From contig NZ_VMBG01000002.1 of assembly GCF_007559335.1 (NCBI RefSeq), forward strand, positions 798,501-862,500: DNA of 64,000 bases, given 5' to 3'. Source of the DNA: Rariglobus hedericola. GTDB taxonomy: Bacteria; Verrucomicrobiota; Verrucomicrobiia; Opitutales; Opitutaceae. The position numbers and the translations under genes were made by a program. The notes under the pieces were generated by a model. The model did not search any database and had not been told where the DNA came from. It saw only the letters and a list, made by a program, of their open reading frames with translations. Below, piece after piece: positions 33,701 to 42,628 of this stretch; the stretch's first letter is position 1; every line of letters starts with the position of its first letter.

Positions 33701-36700
33701 GCGGCGGCCGTAGTCGTTGCCCTGGCGGGCATCGGCCAACGAGGCATTGGCGAGCAGGCGGTTGGCGATGCGTTCGGCCGCGGGGAAGTCCTTCTTATTG
33801 AGGAGCTCGCTGAGTTCGTTGTTGAGACGGTTAATTTCTTCGTAGCGGTTTTGCTGGGCGTTGCGCTGCGGGCGCACGGCGGCGTTTACGGCGATGGCGG
33901 GCTTGAGCGTTTTCTCGAGGCCGAGTTCGCGGAGAATGGAGTTGAGATCGAGGTTGGGGAGGTAGGACGGGGGACGGAGGCGGACGAGGCGGGTGGCGGA
34001 GGCTTTGGCTGCCTCGGTGTCATCGGCAAGCAATGCGAGTTCGAGGAGGCGGCACTCGGCGGCCATGGTGATCGCACCGGCGTTGGCGGGGATGGCGGAG
34101 TAGCGGGCCTTGGCGATGTCGAGCTTTTCGGCGCGGAAGGAGAGTTCGGCGAGGTTGAAGAGGAGGGCTGGCTCGGGTTTGTCCGCGAGGAGCGTGGCCG
34201 ACAGCGTTTCGGCCTGAGTGGAGTCGTCGGCGGCGAAGGCGAACTGCAGGGCAAGCAAACGGGCGGAGGTGAGCGCGGCAGCACCACGCTTTTCGGCGAG
34301 AGCGAGCAGGCGGGTGACGAGCGGCACGCGATGCTGGGCAAAGACGGTGGCGTAATGCTTGAACTGGTAGTTCATGCCCGTGGCCTGTCCGCCGAGGGGG
34401 GCGCCTTGCTGGAAGATTGTTTGCAGTTCCTGCTGGAGGGCGGAGCTGGTGCCCATGCCACGATGCGAACTCATCTGGGCATAGTATTGTTGATTGAGCC
34501 CGGCGGGAACGGGCTTGGCGCTGGCATCGAGAATGAGATTCGCGAGCGTAGTGTAATCGGCTTCGGATACGGCGGGAGTTTTGCCGTCGGCATCGGCTTC
34601 GCGGTTCAGATAAGTCCCGACATAGTGCAGGATGGTATTCCCTTGGAAATTTGGATCGTCGGCGATGCATCGCGCCAAAAGTTTAAGGAACTCGTCCCAA
34701 TGTTTGGCCTGAAGGGAGAACTGGAGTGCGAGCGATTGAAGCTGGCGGCGCTCGTTTTCGGAAAGCCCCGGGCTGGCTTTGAGCTCGTTTAGGCCGGCGA
34801 TGGCCTCGTCGATTTTTTTGGAGCTGAGCAATTGATAGAGCTGTTGGACGCGCTGCTGGAACTGGCTGCCTGGGGGCGTGAGTTTGGCGAGGGCTTCGCT
34901 GAGCAGCTTGAGCTTGGCGGTGAGTTCGGGAGAGGGTTCGGGGCGGATGCCGTTGTAGGAATTCGGGCGATCGGGGATGAGGTTTTGAGCGATATAAAGC
35001 GCGGCGACCGAAGGTGCGGGCTCGGCGAGCACGGCGTCGAATTCGGCGAGGGCGGCTTCGCGGGCCTGGACCTTGGCATACTCGATGAAGCGTTCGGAAG
35101 CGGACAGGTTGCGGGAGTTCAGCTCGGTTTTGAGACGGGCGAGGAACTCGGCGGGTTTGTTTTGATTGACGGCGAGGGCGCCCAGATAGCCGAGGGCGGT
35201 GTCCTGATTGCCGGTGAGGCTCGGCGGGAGATTCATCCCGTAACCGCCGTAACTGCGGCTGCCGCTTCGGTAATAGCGACCGCCTGACTGGTTTTGAAGA
35301 AGCTGCAGGGCGCCCTGATAGGATTGGGCGGTGGTCTGGAGGGACTGCTGCGCGATCATGAACGGCTGGGGCGCCCGGTTGACGGCCATGAGCGAAGTGG
35401 TGGGCACGGGCTTGGCCGGCGCGGCGGCGGGAGTGGCGGCGGGGGCCGCGGGCGGACGGCGGTAAACATCCCAGAGCAGGCGCTCGGCGTTGGCGAAATC
35501 GCGGAGGGTGATGAACGCGGTGGCGAGGACGAGGTCGCGGTCGGATGGGTCGACGGCGGCTGCTGATTCCGCGCGCAGGCGGGCGATAAGTGGTTCCGAA
35601 AGATCCTGGGCAGCGAGGACGGGCAGGACGCGGCCGAGGAGAGTTGTATCCGAATAAAAATACGAAGCATTCGCCAGAAAAAGTTCGACGGCCTCGGGCG
35701 CGGCGTTGGTGGCAAGGAGGGCTTCGCCGAGCTCGATCCCGTTGACGGGAGTGGCTTCGCGCTCGTAGCGGAGGCGGGCGAGTTTGACGACCGACGTGCT
35801 GTCGCCGTTTTGGCGGGCGAGATCGAGGAGGCGGGCGATGAGACGCGGGTCGTCGCGTTTGAGTTCGAGGGCCCGGTTCCAGGATTCCTGGGCGCGGGCG
35901 TAGTCGCGGGCGTTGAAATAAATCTCGCCGAGCTCGATGTGGTAGGCGGCGGAGTCGCGGCGCGGGCGGTTGCGCTCGGCGAAGCGGATGAGCAGGCCGT
36001 CGAGGTCGCCGGCGATGACGGCGGACTCGGTCATGGGCGCGAGGAAAGCGCGGCGGGCGTTGTCGTCGGCAGCGGCATAAAAAGCCTCCTCGTAGATGGC
36101 GAGGGCGGCGGCGGGACGGTTTTGTTCGAGGTAGGCGCGGGCGAGACGGGAGCGGACCGGTGCGGGATCGGAGGCGAGACGGATGGCGCGCTGGAGGGCG
36201 GTGATGCCGGCATCGGGTTTGCCGGAGTCGAATTCGAGATCGGCGGCGAGGACGTGATTCTGGGCGTCGGCGGGGGCGAGCGCGATGAGTTCGGCGACGG
36301 CCTTGCGGGCGCCTTCGGTGTCGCCCTCAAAACGATACGTGCCGACGAGACGGCGGAGCCATTCGGCGGAGCGTTCGGGTCGGAGTGTGCCGAGGCGGCG
36401 AAGGGCGGTGATGCGTTCGGCGAGCGGAGCGGAGCGGTCGAGATAATCGGCTTCGAGCTGGGCGATGGAGAAGGAGTCGGGGAAATTTTTGCGTGCGGCG
36501 GCGAAGGCGGCGGTCACGTCGGCCGGCACCGGGAGTTGTTGGGCGAGGACGAGACGGATGTGGAGACGATGGTCGGCCTCGGTGAGTGCGGGGTCGGAGT
36601 CGGCGACGCGTTTGGCCAAGTCGGCGAGGGTCGAGTCGAGTTTGCCGGCGGAACGAAGCGCCTGGAGATGGCGGCTCTCGATGGTGTCGCGGGCAAAATC

Positions 36701-38350
36701 GCCCGGAGCCTGCGCGAGGAGGCGCGGGAAAAGCGCGAGGGCGTCGTCCCAGCGGAGGAGCTCGGCGAGAACCTGCCAGCGGAGTTCAAGCAACTCGTAG
36801 TTGTCGGGGGCAAGGGTGAGGCCACGGTCGATGGAAACGAGGGACTCGGCGAAGAGGGCGTTGCGTTTTTCGAGGGAGGCGAGGCGGCGGTATTGGCCGG
36901 CATCGGCGAGACCCTTGGGGCCACCGCGGGCGAGCGTCCAAGCCTCGTCGTCGCGTTTCATGGAGAGGAGTTGGAGGGCGAGGCGTTCGCGCAGATCGTA
37001 GGAGGCGGGTTCGACGGCGACCGCGCGGGCGAGCGTGGCGCGGGTTTCCTCGGCAAGATCGTGTGTGCGGTAGATTTCGGCGAGCGCGAGGAGATCGGTA
37101 ACGGGTGCGTCCTTGGGGGCGAGACCGGCCCACGTTTCGAGTGCGAGGGCGCGTTCGGAAGAAGCGGCGGCGGCATCGGCGGCGGTTTTTATACGGTCCC
37201 AGTGGAGCTGACCGAGGGTGTCGCGGTAGGAAGATTCCTTGGGGTAGCGTTTGACGAGCGTCTCAAGGAGAGGAAGCGCGTCGGCGTCTCGTTTGGCGGT
37301 GATGAGGGCGCGGATTTGGGCGAAGCGGAGAGCGTGGTCGTCGGGGGCCCAGCCGGTGGCCTTGTCGAACCATTCGAGGGCTTTGTCGGTGCGATCCAGT
37401 TCGATGAGCAGTTCGGCGAGACGGCGGGCCGCGGCCGGATCGCGCGAGGCACCGGAGAGGCGGCCCTCGTGAAACGCAATAAGGCCGTCGTAATCGCCAC
37501 GGTCGCGGAAGAGGGAGTCGACGCGGTTCTGGGCCTCGCGGTGGAGCCAGCTGTCGCGGTGGGTGCCGTCGAGGGCGGCGGAAAAACGGGCTAGCGCGGC
37601 TTCTTTGTCGCCTTTTTTGGCGGCGACCTCGCCGAGGCGAAGACGGGCGAGGACGGCGCGGTAGGCATCGCCGGAGGCAGCTTTTTCGAGAGACGTGAAG
37701 GTCGCGGCGGCATCATCGTAGGCGGCGGCGTCGAGCTGGGCCTGACCGACCTCCTCGAGGACGAGGGCGTCGTCGGGGAAACGGGCGGCAAGGTCTTTCC
37801 ACGCGGTGAGGGCGCCGGCTTCGTCGAAGGCGCGGGAACGGGTGCGGGCGAGATCGCGGAGGACGTCCTGGGCGTCGGCCGGACCCATATCAAGGACGAG
37901 GGCCTTCTCGAAAGCGGAGAGGGCGGCGGGGAGTTTTGCCTCGCGCAATTCGAGGCGGCCGAGGCGGTGGAGCGGGCGGAAATCCTTGGGCGCGGCGGTG
38001 GCGGCCTCGGTGTAACGGATGCGAGCGGTAGTAAAATCTCCGATACGTTCGGCGAGTTGTCCGAGGAGCAGGCCGTAGGCCGAGGCTTCGGCGGAACCGG
38101 CGGGGGATGCGTCGCGGGCGGCGGTCCAGCGGGCGGCGAGGGCGGCGGCGCCCTCGGTGGAGAAGTAGTGGGAGAAAACCTCGTCGAAGGCGCGGCCGGG
38201 ACCGGGTGAGCGGACGAGCATCTGCTCAAAACGGACGATTTTTTCGGGCGGCTCGGCGGACGTAGCGCCGGCGGGAGCGGGTTGGGCGCGGAGGAGCGGG
38301 ATGGGGGAGAGGCCGGCGAGGGCGAGGAGAAGAATGCGGGAGGGAGACAT
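30731..38350 (-). CDS. Giant secreted TPR protein (2,539 aa) of the MoxR/VWA operon
   Basis: Start at 38350 gives a signal peptide (MSPSRILLLALAGLSPIPLLRAQ); the frame continues upstream to 38839, but that part overlaps the VWA gene and is Pro/Ser-rich noise. Residues about 30-960 are tandem TPRs (FRPLHRLGRLELREAKLPAALSAFEKAL, DPRLIARLLDLARQNGDSTSVVKLAR). An Ala/Pro linker is near 970, with more helical repeats after it. A concanavalin/DUF1349-like segment (LRLRLVRKGDTYTASYAPVV) is near 1600, and another TPR stretch follows. A jelly-roll carbohydrate-binding-like domain (about 2355-2505, starting NLLTNPEARADTRAPAQIPG) and a Pro-rich tail close it. BatE-type TPR partners in Bat operons are usually only a few hundred residues, so this is exceptionally long. 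Probably periplasmic or extracellular. Last gene of the operon, 13 bases after the VWA gene. Confidence 0.88.
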   Translation of the reverse strand: MSPSRILLLALAGLSPIPLLRAQPAPAGATSAEPPEKIVRFEQMLVRSPGPGRAFDEVFSHYFSTEGAAALAARWTAARDASPAGSAEASAYGLLLGQLAERIGDFTTARIRYTEAATAAPKDFRPLHRLGRLELREAKLPAALSAFEKALVLDMGPADAQDVLRDLARTRSRAFDEAGALTAWKDLAARFPDDALVLEEVGQAQLDAAAYDDAAATFTSLEKAASGDAYRAVLARLRLGEVAAKKGDKEAALARFSAALDGTHRDSWLHREAQNRVDSLFRDRGDYDGLIAFHEGRLSGASRDPAAARRLAELLIELDRTDKALEWFDKATGWAPDDHALRFAQIRALITAKRDADALPLLETLVKRYPKESSYRDTLGQLHWDRIKTAADAAAASSERALALETWAGLAPKDAPVTDLLALAEIYRTHDLAEETRATLARAVAVEPASYDLRERLALQLLSMKRDDEAWTLARGGPKGLADAGQYRRLASLEKRNALFAESLVSIDRGLTLAPDNYELLELRWQVLAELLRWDDALALFPRLLAQAPGDFARDTIESRHLQALRSAGKLDSTLADLAKRVADSDPALTEADHRLHIRLVLAQQLPVPADVTAAFAAARKNFPDSFSIAQLEADYLDRSAPLAERITALRRLGTLRPERSAEWLRRLVGTYRFEGDTEGARKAVAELIALAPADAQNHVLAADLEFDSGKPDAGITALQRAIRLASDPAPVRSRLARAYLEQNRPAAALAIYEEAFYAAADDNARRAFLAPMTESAVIAGDLDGLLIRFAERNRPRRDSAAYHIELGEIYFNARDYARAQESWNRALELKRDDPRLIARLLDLARQNGDSTSVVKLARLRYEREATPVNGIELGEALLATNAAPEAVELFLANASYFYSDTTLLGRVLPVLAAQDLSEPLIARLRAESAAAVDPSDRDLVLATAFITLRDFANAERLLWDVYRRPPAAPAATPAAAPAKPVPTTSLMAVNRAPQPFMIAQQSLQTTAQSYQGALQLLQNQSGGRYYRSGSRSYGGYGMNLPPSLTGNQDTALGYLGALAVNQNKPAEFLARLKTELNSRNLSASERFIEYAKVQAREAALAEFDAVLAEPAPSVAALYIAQNLIPDRPNSYNGIRPEPSPELTAKLKLLSEALAKLTPPGSQFQQRVQQLYQLLSSKKIDEAIAGLNELKASPGLSENERRQLQSLALQFSLQAKHWDEFLKLLARCIADDPNFQGNTILHYVGTYLNREADADGKTPAVSEADYTTLANLILDASAKPVPAGLNQQYYAQMSSHRGMGTSSALQQELQTIFQQGAPLGGQATGMNYQFKHYATVFAQHRVPLVTRLLALAEKRGAAALTSARLLALQFAFAADDSTQAETLSATLLADKPEPALLFNLAELSFRAEKLDIAKARYSAIPANAGAITMAAECRLLELALLADDTEAAKASATRLVRLRPPSYLPNLDLNSILRELGLEKTLKPAIAVNAAVRPQRNAQQNRYEEINRLNNELSELLNKKDFPAAERIANRLLANASLADARQGNDYGRRSALSAYIRIGLMDAYVADLDAQLARNPDSALVIELLSEAHSVIRQNAGNSSSGNLVSVAASSAPLPLPLRLRLVRKGDTYTASYAPVVVPAPADPALPAVTASDTPSPAPVWTDLGAVTLADFDSPPAGLAGRNQNFGKFTAGLFNDIRFSGQPVPADDFKKRDNIRVGDQSVVFYPFASPLEDGASIEVVLDAPDSPKIRVPAVRGLVLRDSTDKFPRVSLLRGEDGTLSFNARRYTGRLAQGYLAKLVSLRPRDEQLRNRYINTLFESGRADDALAFLARPENQDQLLRFASNSQVIEAHRKAGTLTVFADDVTRRAITAGTRPGQYPQIDYQVLELARNLHRSGDTTAAIVIWEKILPVLRDDQSSTVRSELVAALLDADTAENRTRSIPIIRDYFISRPVTEEKPAPVFNDFAQRYYQQPWYSNFSSSGSRLISPAFNLLDNIDDPEFLRALISENTPRLAAPDVGWEPRCYDLALKIRAGDPGAGAAFATLWNDAVAQAKLPPAQRQGYQSQFNPLNGFLPACFERVSGLPDPDKRIADTFRSAFLLFPKRSGMNVISTPSTIQSAFLNNPWAEFGVRFAWGDYLLTHGDTAGSRQVLLDLNQSASRQDPRQMNSSLPSQILGRLLALGDVTEARRVHDTTLVRVQRRQGNRNSTDTRAKRLVEFLDALEGKGDAPAPALAAWIIPSANGTAELHWEVAARLASDKNNDAKSLPRVFGLPRASTTDGTYDLLVEFVADTNSKSEPLAKLDLPSVASRGRHRLDSPPSNGFFRATLHPRDGGEDIVLAPQIYSTLPNLLTNPEARADTRAPAQIPGWNMPIRPLNYSGGPSVGGTVTFIATPINNNNNERITRTAPIPVDPNKTYLISAWANSLPEEYAQIGIEFLDAKGNALGNNRPAQGTDNSDFRWQRILFTLAPDRRLDMNNRQKIPAEAVALRIWVSGQPGLRISDLSIQEMPAPSPAPSIPKPVPSIPKPAPVSPPLQM

Positions 38351-38363
38351 GGGGCGAAAAGTG

Positions 38364-40946
38364 TTAGGAGCGAAGGGGTGACGGGAGGCGTTTGAGGGCG
38401 ACGTCGATGAGGAAAGTGAAAAGGGCCGCGGCGGTGAGCCAGGGCCAGAGCGGGTGTTCGTGGCGGGCGCTACGCGGGTCGGCTGCAAGGAGAGCGGCGA
38501 GGTTGGCTGGGTTGAATTGTCCGCCGGTGGACGTGGCGAGACGCTTGAGAAGGTCGAGGTCGGGAGGGGCGAGCTTGTATTCGTCGGGGAAGGACGGGGC
38601 GGCGGCGGCGTAGGCACGGACGGCGCCGTCGGGAAAGGCCGGGGATTCGAGACGGATGTCGAAGTGGTGGTTGCCGCGGGCGGGTGCGGGGACGCGCACG
38701 GTGAAGCGACCGGGGCCGGCGGGCGCGAGATCGAGCGAGCGGCGTTCGCCAGTGGGATCGAGAACGAGGACGCGGCCGGAGGCCTGGGTGACGAATTCGC
38801 CGGCGGGATCAAGGGCGTCGAGCGTGATGCGGAAACCATCGCCGTCGGCGCCGGGCTCGGGGGTGACGTTCATGGCGAACGGCGCGGCGGCATCGGTGCG
38901 CATGAGATGGCGGACGGTTTGCGCCCAGAAGCGACCGTAGCCGTCCCAGCGAAGCCATTCGACGGCCCAGCGGGCGCGGGCGTCGGAGGTGAAAGCGCCG
39001 GCGCGACCGAGGCCGTGGCGCCACGTGGCGAGGAGCGGTTCGCCGCGTTCGGTGGAGAGCCAGAGCTCGGCCGTGGGCCGGAGTTCGGTGCGGACGTAAC
39101 CGTAGAGAAACGGTGCGGACGCGAAGTCGATGTCGTTGAGGAAATCGGCGGAGCGGACCCGGCGCGGGGCGAAGGGAAATTCCTGGAGGGCGGACTTGGC
39201 GGCGGTGACGGTTTCCTTGGCGAGGATTTGGGGGACGTCCTGGCTGTTGGCGGTGAAATAGTAGCGGCCGTTGCCGCGGCGGGCGATTTCCTGAAGCATC
39301 TCGACATCGATGCCGTCACCGAGACCGACGGTGGAAACGGTCATGCCGGCCTGGGCCATCTGCATGGCGATCTCCAGAATGTTGCCGGGCGAAGATTGGC
39401 CGTCGGAGAGAATGATGACGTGTTTCAGCTTGGCCGGAATCGGGGCGAGTCCGCGGTAGGCGAGGTCCATGGCGGGCGACAGATTGGTGCCGCCGTCGGC
39501 CTCGATGGAGGCGATGCGACGGCGAAAGTCATTGCGATCAACGACGGTCTGAATCTCGGCGGCCCAGGAGGCGTCACCGTCGAACACGACGACGCCGGCG
39601 TAGTCTTTGGGTGTGAGCAGGTCGATGGCGCCGGCGGCGGCGGCGCGGGCCATGGCGATGCGTTCGCCCCCCATGGAGCCGCTCTTGTCGATGATGAGGA
39701 CGAGGCCGAGGGCGGGAGCTTCTTCGTCGGCCTGGAATTCACTGCGGAGCGGAAGAACCTCGTCGATCGGCGTGCGGTGGTAACCGCCGAGACCGAAGCT
39801 TTGGTCGCCACCGAGCATGAGCAGACCGCCGCCGAAATCCGTGACGTAGGAGGCGTAAAGTTTCAGTTGAGGTGCGCCGAGCTCGACGGCGGAGACGTTG
39901 TCGAGAATGAGCAGCGCGTAGTTTTGGAGGTCGCCGAGAGAAAGCGGTGCGCCGCGGGCGGGACGGATGTCGAGGCGGATGCCCTCCTGTTTGAGCGCGT
40001 GGTCGAGATAGCGGGCTTGCGAAGGCGTGTCGGTGAGCAGCAAGACGCGTGGTTCGCCCTCGGCGCGAACCAGCGCGGTGAGCTCGTTGTTGTCGGCAAA
40101 TGTATCGTCGCGCGCTTCGACGCGGACGATGTATTCGGCGAGGGCGTCGGACTCGATGACCTGCGTGAACTCGAAGCGGTTGGAACCGACGGAGAGTTGC
40201 ACCGGCGAAGTATCGACCAGCACGCCGTTGCGGAAGACGCGCAGCGTGGCGGGTTGGGCGCGGTTGCTGGTGATGTCGGTCTGAATGCGGAACGGTTCAC
40301 GCTGCCGGACGCGGGCGGGGGCGCGCAGGGAGCGGACAAGAGTCTCCGGATCGTCGGGCGGGGCGACGGAGACGGGAATCACGCGGATGTCGTCGGCGGC
40401 GAGCGAGGCGACCAGCGAATCCCATGCGGCGGGTTCCGAGACGCCGTCGGTGAAAACGACAATGCTGCGGACGCGGTCGGCGGGAAGAGAGGCTTGGGCG
40501 AGGCGAAGGGCCGAAGCCAGATCGGTGCGCGAAGGAACGAGCGGACGCCGGTCGAGTTCGGTGAGCGCAGCGGGACCGGCGATGACTTGAGTGGAGCCGG
40601 CAAAGGCGAGCCAACGGGCGGAGTCGGGGTCGCGAGACGAGTCGGTGGACGTGAATGCGGGCGGAAGCGCGGCGGAGGCCTTGGTCGCGGCGGCGAGGGC
40701 GGAGGCACGCACGCTGTCGCTGGCGTCGACGAGAAACGCGACGGATTGTTGACGGGTGGTGCCCAGCCAGCGCGGGTCGGCCAGCGCGAACAGCAGCAGT
40801 GAAAAAAGGACGAGACGCGCGGCGAGGCTCGCGCGGCGGCGACGCGGCGAGAGCGGGGCGAGCGTGCGGTGGGATTGCCAGACGAGGAAAGCGGCGAGCG
40901 GGGCGAGGGCGAGCGCCCAAGGGTGCATGAATTCGAGCGGTATCAT
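38364..40946 (-). CDS. Membrane-anchored VWA protein with a glutamine-amidotransferase-like domain
   Basis: Starts at the ATG (40946) in an ATGA overlap with the upstream gene; 860 residues. Two N-terminal membrane helices (LALAPLAAFLVW, LVLFSLLLFALADP) are followed by a first VWA-like region (SVAFLVDASDSV and IVVFTDGVSEP). A flavodoxin-like class I amidotransferase-type segment follows (VLLLTDTPSQARYLDHALKQ, YVTDFGGGLLMLGGDQSF). Next comes a second VWA domain with an intact MIDAS: DKSGS, GGTNL and LSDGQS. A final membrane helix (LWPWLTAAALFTFLIDVAL) ends the chain. This is the layout of the large VWA membrane proteins found beside MoxR and DUF58. Metal-dependent protein contacts at the periplasmic face are likely. 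Confidence 0.9.
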   Translation of the reverse strand: MIPLEFMHPWALALAPLAAFLVWQSHRTLAPLSPRRRRASLAARLVLFSLLLFALADPRWLGTTRQQSVAFLVDASDSVRASALAAATKASAALPPAFTSTDSSRDPDSARWLAFAGSTQVIAGPAALTELDRRPLVPSRTDLASALRLAQASLPADRVRSIVVFTDGVSEPAAWDSLVASLAADDIRVIPVSVAPPDDPETLVRSLRAPARVRQREPFRIQTDITSNRAQPATLRVFRNGVLVDTSPVQLSVGSNRFEFTQVIESDALAEYIVRVEARDDTFADNNELTALVRAEGEPRVLLLTDTPSQARYLDHALKQEGIRLDIRPARGAPLSLGDLQNYALLILDNVSAVELGAPQLKLYASYVTDFGGGLLMLGGDQSFGLGGYHRTPIDEVLPLRSEFQADEEAPALGLVLIIDKSGSMGGERIAMARAAAAGAIDLLTPKDYAGVVVFDGDASWAAEIQTVVDRNDFRRRIASIEADGGTNLSPAMDLAYRGLAPIPAKLKHVIILSDGQSSPGNILEIAMQMAQAGMTVSTVGLGDGIDVEMLQEIARRGNGRYYFTANSQDVPQILAKETVTAAKSALQEFPFAPRRVRSADFLNDIDFASAPFLYGYVRTELRPTAELWLSTERGEPLLATWRHGLGRAGAFTSDARARWAVEWLRWDGYGRFWAQTVRHLMRTDAAAPFAMNVTPEPGADGDGFRITLDALDPAGEFVTQASGRVLVLDPTGERRSLDLAPAGPGRFTVRVPAPARGNHHFDIRLESPAFPDGAVRAYAAAAPSFPDEYKLAPPDLDLLKRLATSTGGQFNPANLAALLAADPRSARHEHPLWPWLTAAALFTFLIDVALKRLPSPLRS

Positions 40947-42628
40947 TCGGTCACGCGGCGGGAATAGAGACGCCACTCGATCAGGGTCCAGAGCAGGGCG
41001 ATGGAAACGAGGATGCGCCAGGGTTCGAGCGGAGGCAGCCAGGAGCGGGCGGGAGATGCGGTGACCGGCGTAGTGGTTGAATCACTACCGGCGGTCTTGG
41101 CCGAAGCGAGGCGACTGACCACTGGGCCGGGGAGCGGCGCGGAGGCGATGCCGCCATCGGCGGGTGCGTCTTGCAGAAGGTTGCTTAGGAAAATCGGGAA
41201 AGCGGTGCGGAAAACGAGGTTGCCGCCGGCGAGATCGAACGGGGCGACGAGCCAGTGCGAACGATCGTCCCAACGACCGAAGAGAATGGGAGTGCCGAAA
41301 CTCGCGGCGAAAATTTCGGCGTCGGCCGACGGTTGAAAAATACGGGTGGAGCCGGGGCGGACGCTGGAAAAATCGACATGGCGGAAAAGCGGGTGGGCGC
41401 GTTGCCAGTCGGTGACGAGAGGAGTGTCGGCGCGCCCGGCGTCGACGGCGGTTTTGCCCCAGAAACCGATTGATGCGGGCGGATCAAGGATCAGGACGTG
41501 ACGGGAGAGCTGGAAATTTTCAGGCGGGGTGACGCCGGAGAAAATCCAGAGCGAAGCAGGTGAGGACGTGGCGAGTGCGGAAGGATCGACGAAGGCGAAG
41601 TCCACCTCGGAGAGGGACGTGAGGGCGGCTTCGAGAAACGGCTGGCGGGCACCGACGATGCGGACCACGGGGTGAGGGAGCGCGGGAACGGTGAGCGAGG
41701 CAGATTTGTCGAGGGCGAGGCGGTGTCCGGCGGTTTTGTCGAGGACGAGTTGGTAGGTTGCGGAGGCGCGATTGTTTTCGGTCCACGCGTAGGTCCAGGT
41801 TCCGCCGGCGGGCAGATCGATTTCGCGGGCGTCGATGAGTTTACCATCACGGTGGAGGAGGGCTTCGCCGCGCCACGGTGCATGCGGGGAAACGACCACC
41901 TCGGCGGTGAGCGTGGCGGCACCGGGGGAAGAGTAGGAGCGGCGGGCGTCGAAGCGGGAGATGCCGGCGTTGGGGCCGGGGTGTGACAGGTTGACGACGG
42001 TGACCCCTTCAAGAAGTTCGGCGGACGGAGGGACAGCCCAGATCTTGTCGGTGAGGAAGACGATGCGGCTGCCTGCGGCGGTGGAGGCGAGTTCGCGAGC
42101 GAGGCGGAGCGCGGCGACGGGATCGGACGGTGTGTCGCCGGGGACGAGCGGAGCGAGCGCTTCGAGGGCGCGGCGGCGGTTGCCGGTCCACGAGCGGGCG
42201 ATTTCGGGTGCGGTGCCGGCGCGGATGATGGCGACGCGGTCGGAGGCGCGCAGGAAGGAGAGATTCTCGCGGGCGGCGGTGAGGAGATGATCCCAGGTGC
42301 GGGTGCCATCGGGGTCGGCCGCCTGCAGACTCGCGGAAGCATCAAGAATGAGAACGGTGGCGGTGGCTCCGGAGGATTGTCCCTCGCGTGCGGGCCGGGC
42401 GAGCACGGCGATCAGGAGGAGCAGACAGAGAAGTTGAAGAAGGTAAGAGAGCCAGCGGCGGAGACGTTGCCAGAGCGGGTGGGCGCGGAGCTGCGGCGTG
42501 AGGGCGTCCCAAAAGAGAAGAGTGCTGACGATGCGAGGACGCGGACGCTGGCGGACGAGGTAGAGCAGCAAGAGCGGGACAAAAGCGAGCAGGGCGAGCC
42601 ACCAGGCGCCGGGGGCGAGGAAGTTCAT
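40943..42628 (-). CDS. BatA-like N-terminal membrane domain / VWA protein
   Basis: Starts at 42628 in an ATGA overlap with the DUF58 gene; 561 residues. The N-terminus is the BatA signature: MNFLAPGAWWLALLAFVPLL, LYLVRQRPRPRIVSTLLFWD, and a second helix LLQLLCLLLLIAVLARP. A VWA-like domain begins VLILDASASLQA, with ASTAAGSRIVFLTDKIW as the later strand. A beta-rich region and a final membrane helix (ILVSIALLWTLIEWRLYS) follow. The MIDAS reads D-x-S-x-S, so it may bind a divalent metal. The four-base overlaps on both sides point to stoichiometric co-translation with DUF58 and the larger VWA protein. Confidence 0.9.
   Translation of the reverse strand: MNFLAPGAWWLALLAFVPLLLLYLVRQRPRPRIVSTLLFWDALTPQLRAHPLWQRLRRWLSYLLQLLCLLLLIAVLARPAREGQSSGATATVLILDASASLQAADPDGTRTWDHLLTAARENLSFLRASDRVAIIRAGTAPEIARSWTGNRRRALEALAPLVPGDTPSDPVAALRLARELASTAAGSRIVFLTDKIWAVPPSAELLEGVTVVNLSHPGPNAGISRFDARRSYSSPGAATLTAEVVVSPHAPWRGEALLHRDGKLIDAREIDLPAGGTWTYAWTENNRASATYQLVLDKTAGHRLALDKSASLTVPALPHPVVRIVGARQPFLEAALTSLSEVDFAFVDPSALATSSPASLWIFSGVTPPENFQLSRHVLILDPPASIGFWGKTAVDAGRADTPLVTDWQRAHPLFRHVDFSSVRPGSTRIFQPSADAEIFAASFGTPILFGRWDDRSHWLVAPFDLAGGNLVFRTAFPIFLSNLLQDAPADGGIASAPLPGPVVSRLASAKTAGSDSTTTPVTASPARSWLPPLEPWRILVSIALLWTLIEWRLYSRRVTE

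Noticed and set aside
35810-37594. 594-aa open frame on the plus strand across the giant TPR gene
   Set aside because: Gly/Glu/Ala-rich product with no motifs, exactly antisense to clear TPR coding sequence; a product of GC-rich codon bias.
38351-38839. 163-codon N-terminal extension of the giant TPR protein
   Set aside because: It overlaps the coding end of the VWA gene, is Pro/Ser-rich, and a normal signal peptide starts at 38350.
38454-40802. 782-aa plus-strand open frame opposite the VWA protein
   Set aside because: Low-complexity Gly/Asp/Glu product, antisense to a gene with an intact MIDAS motif and overlap-coupled neighbours.
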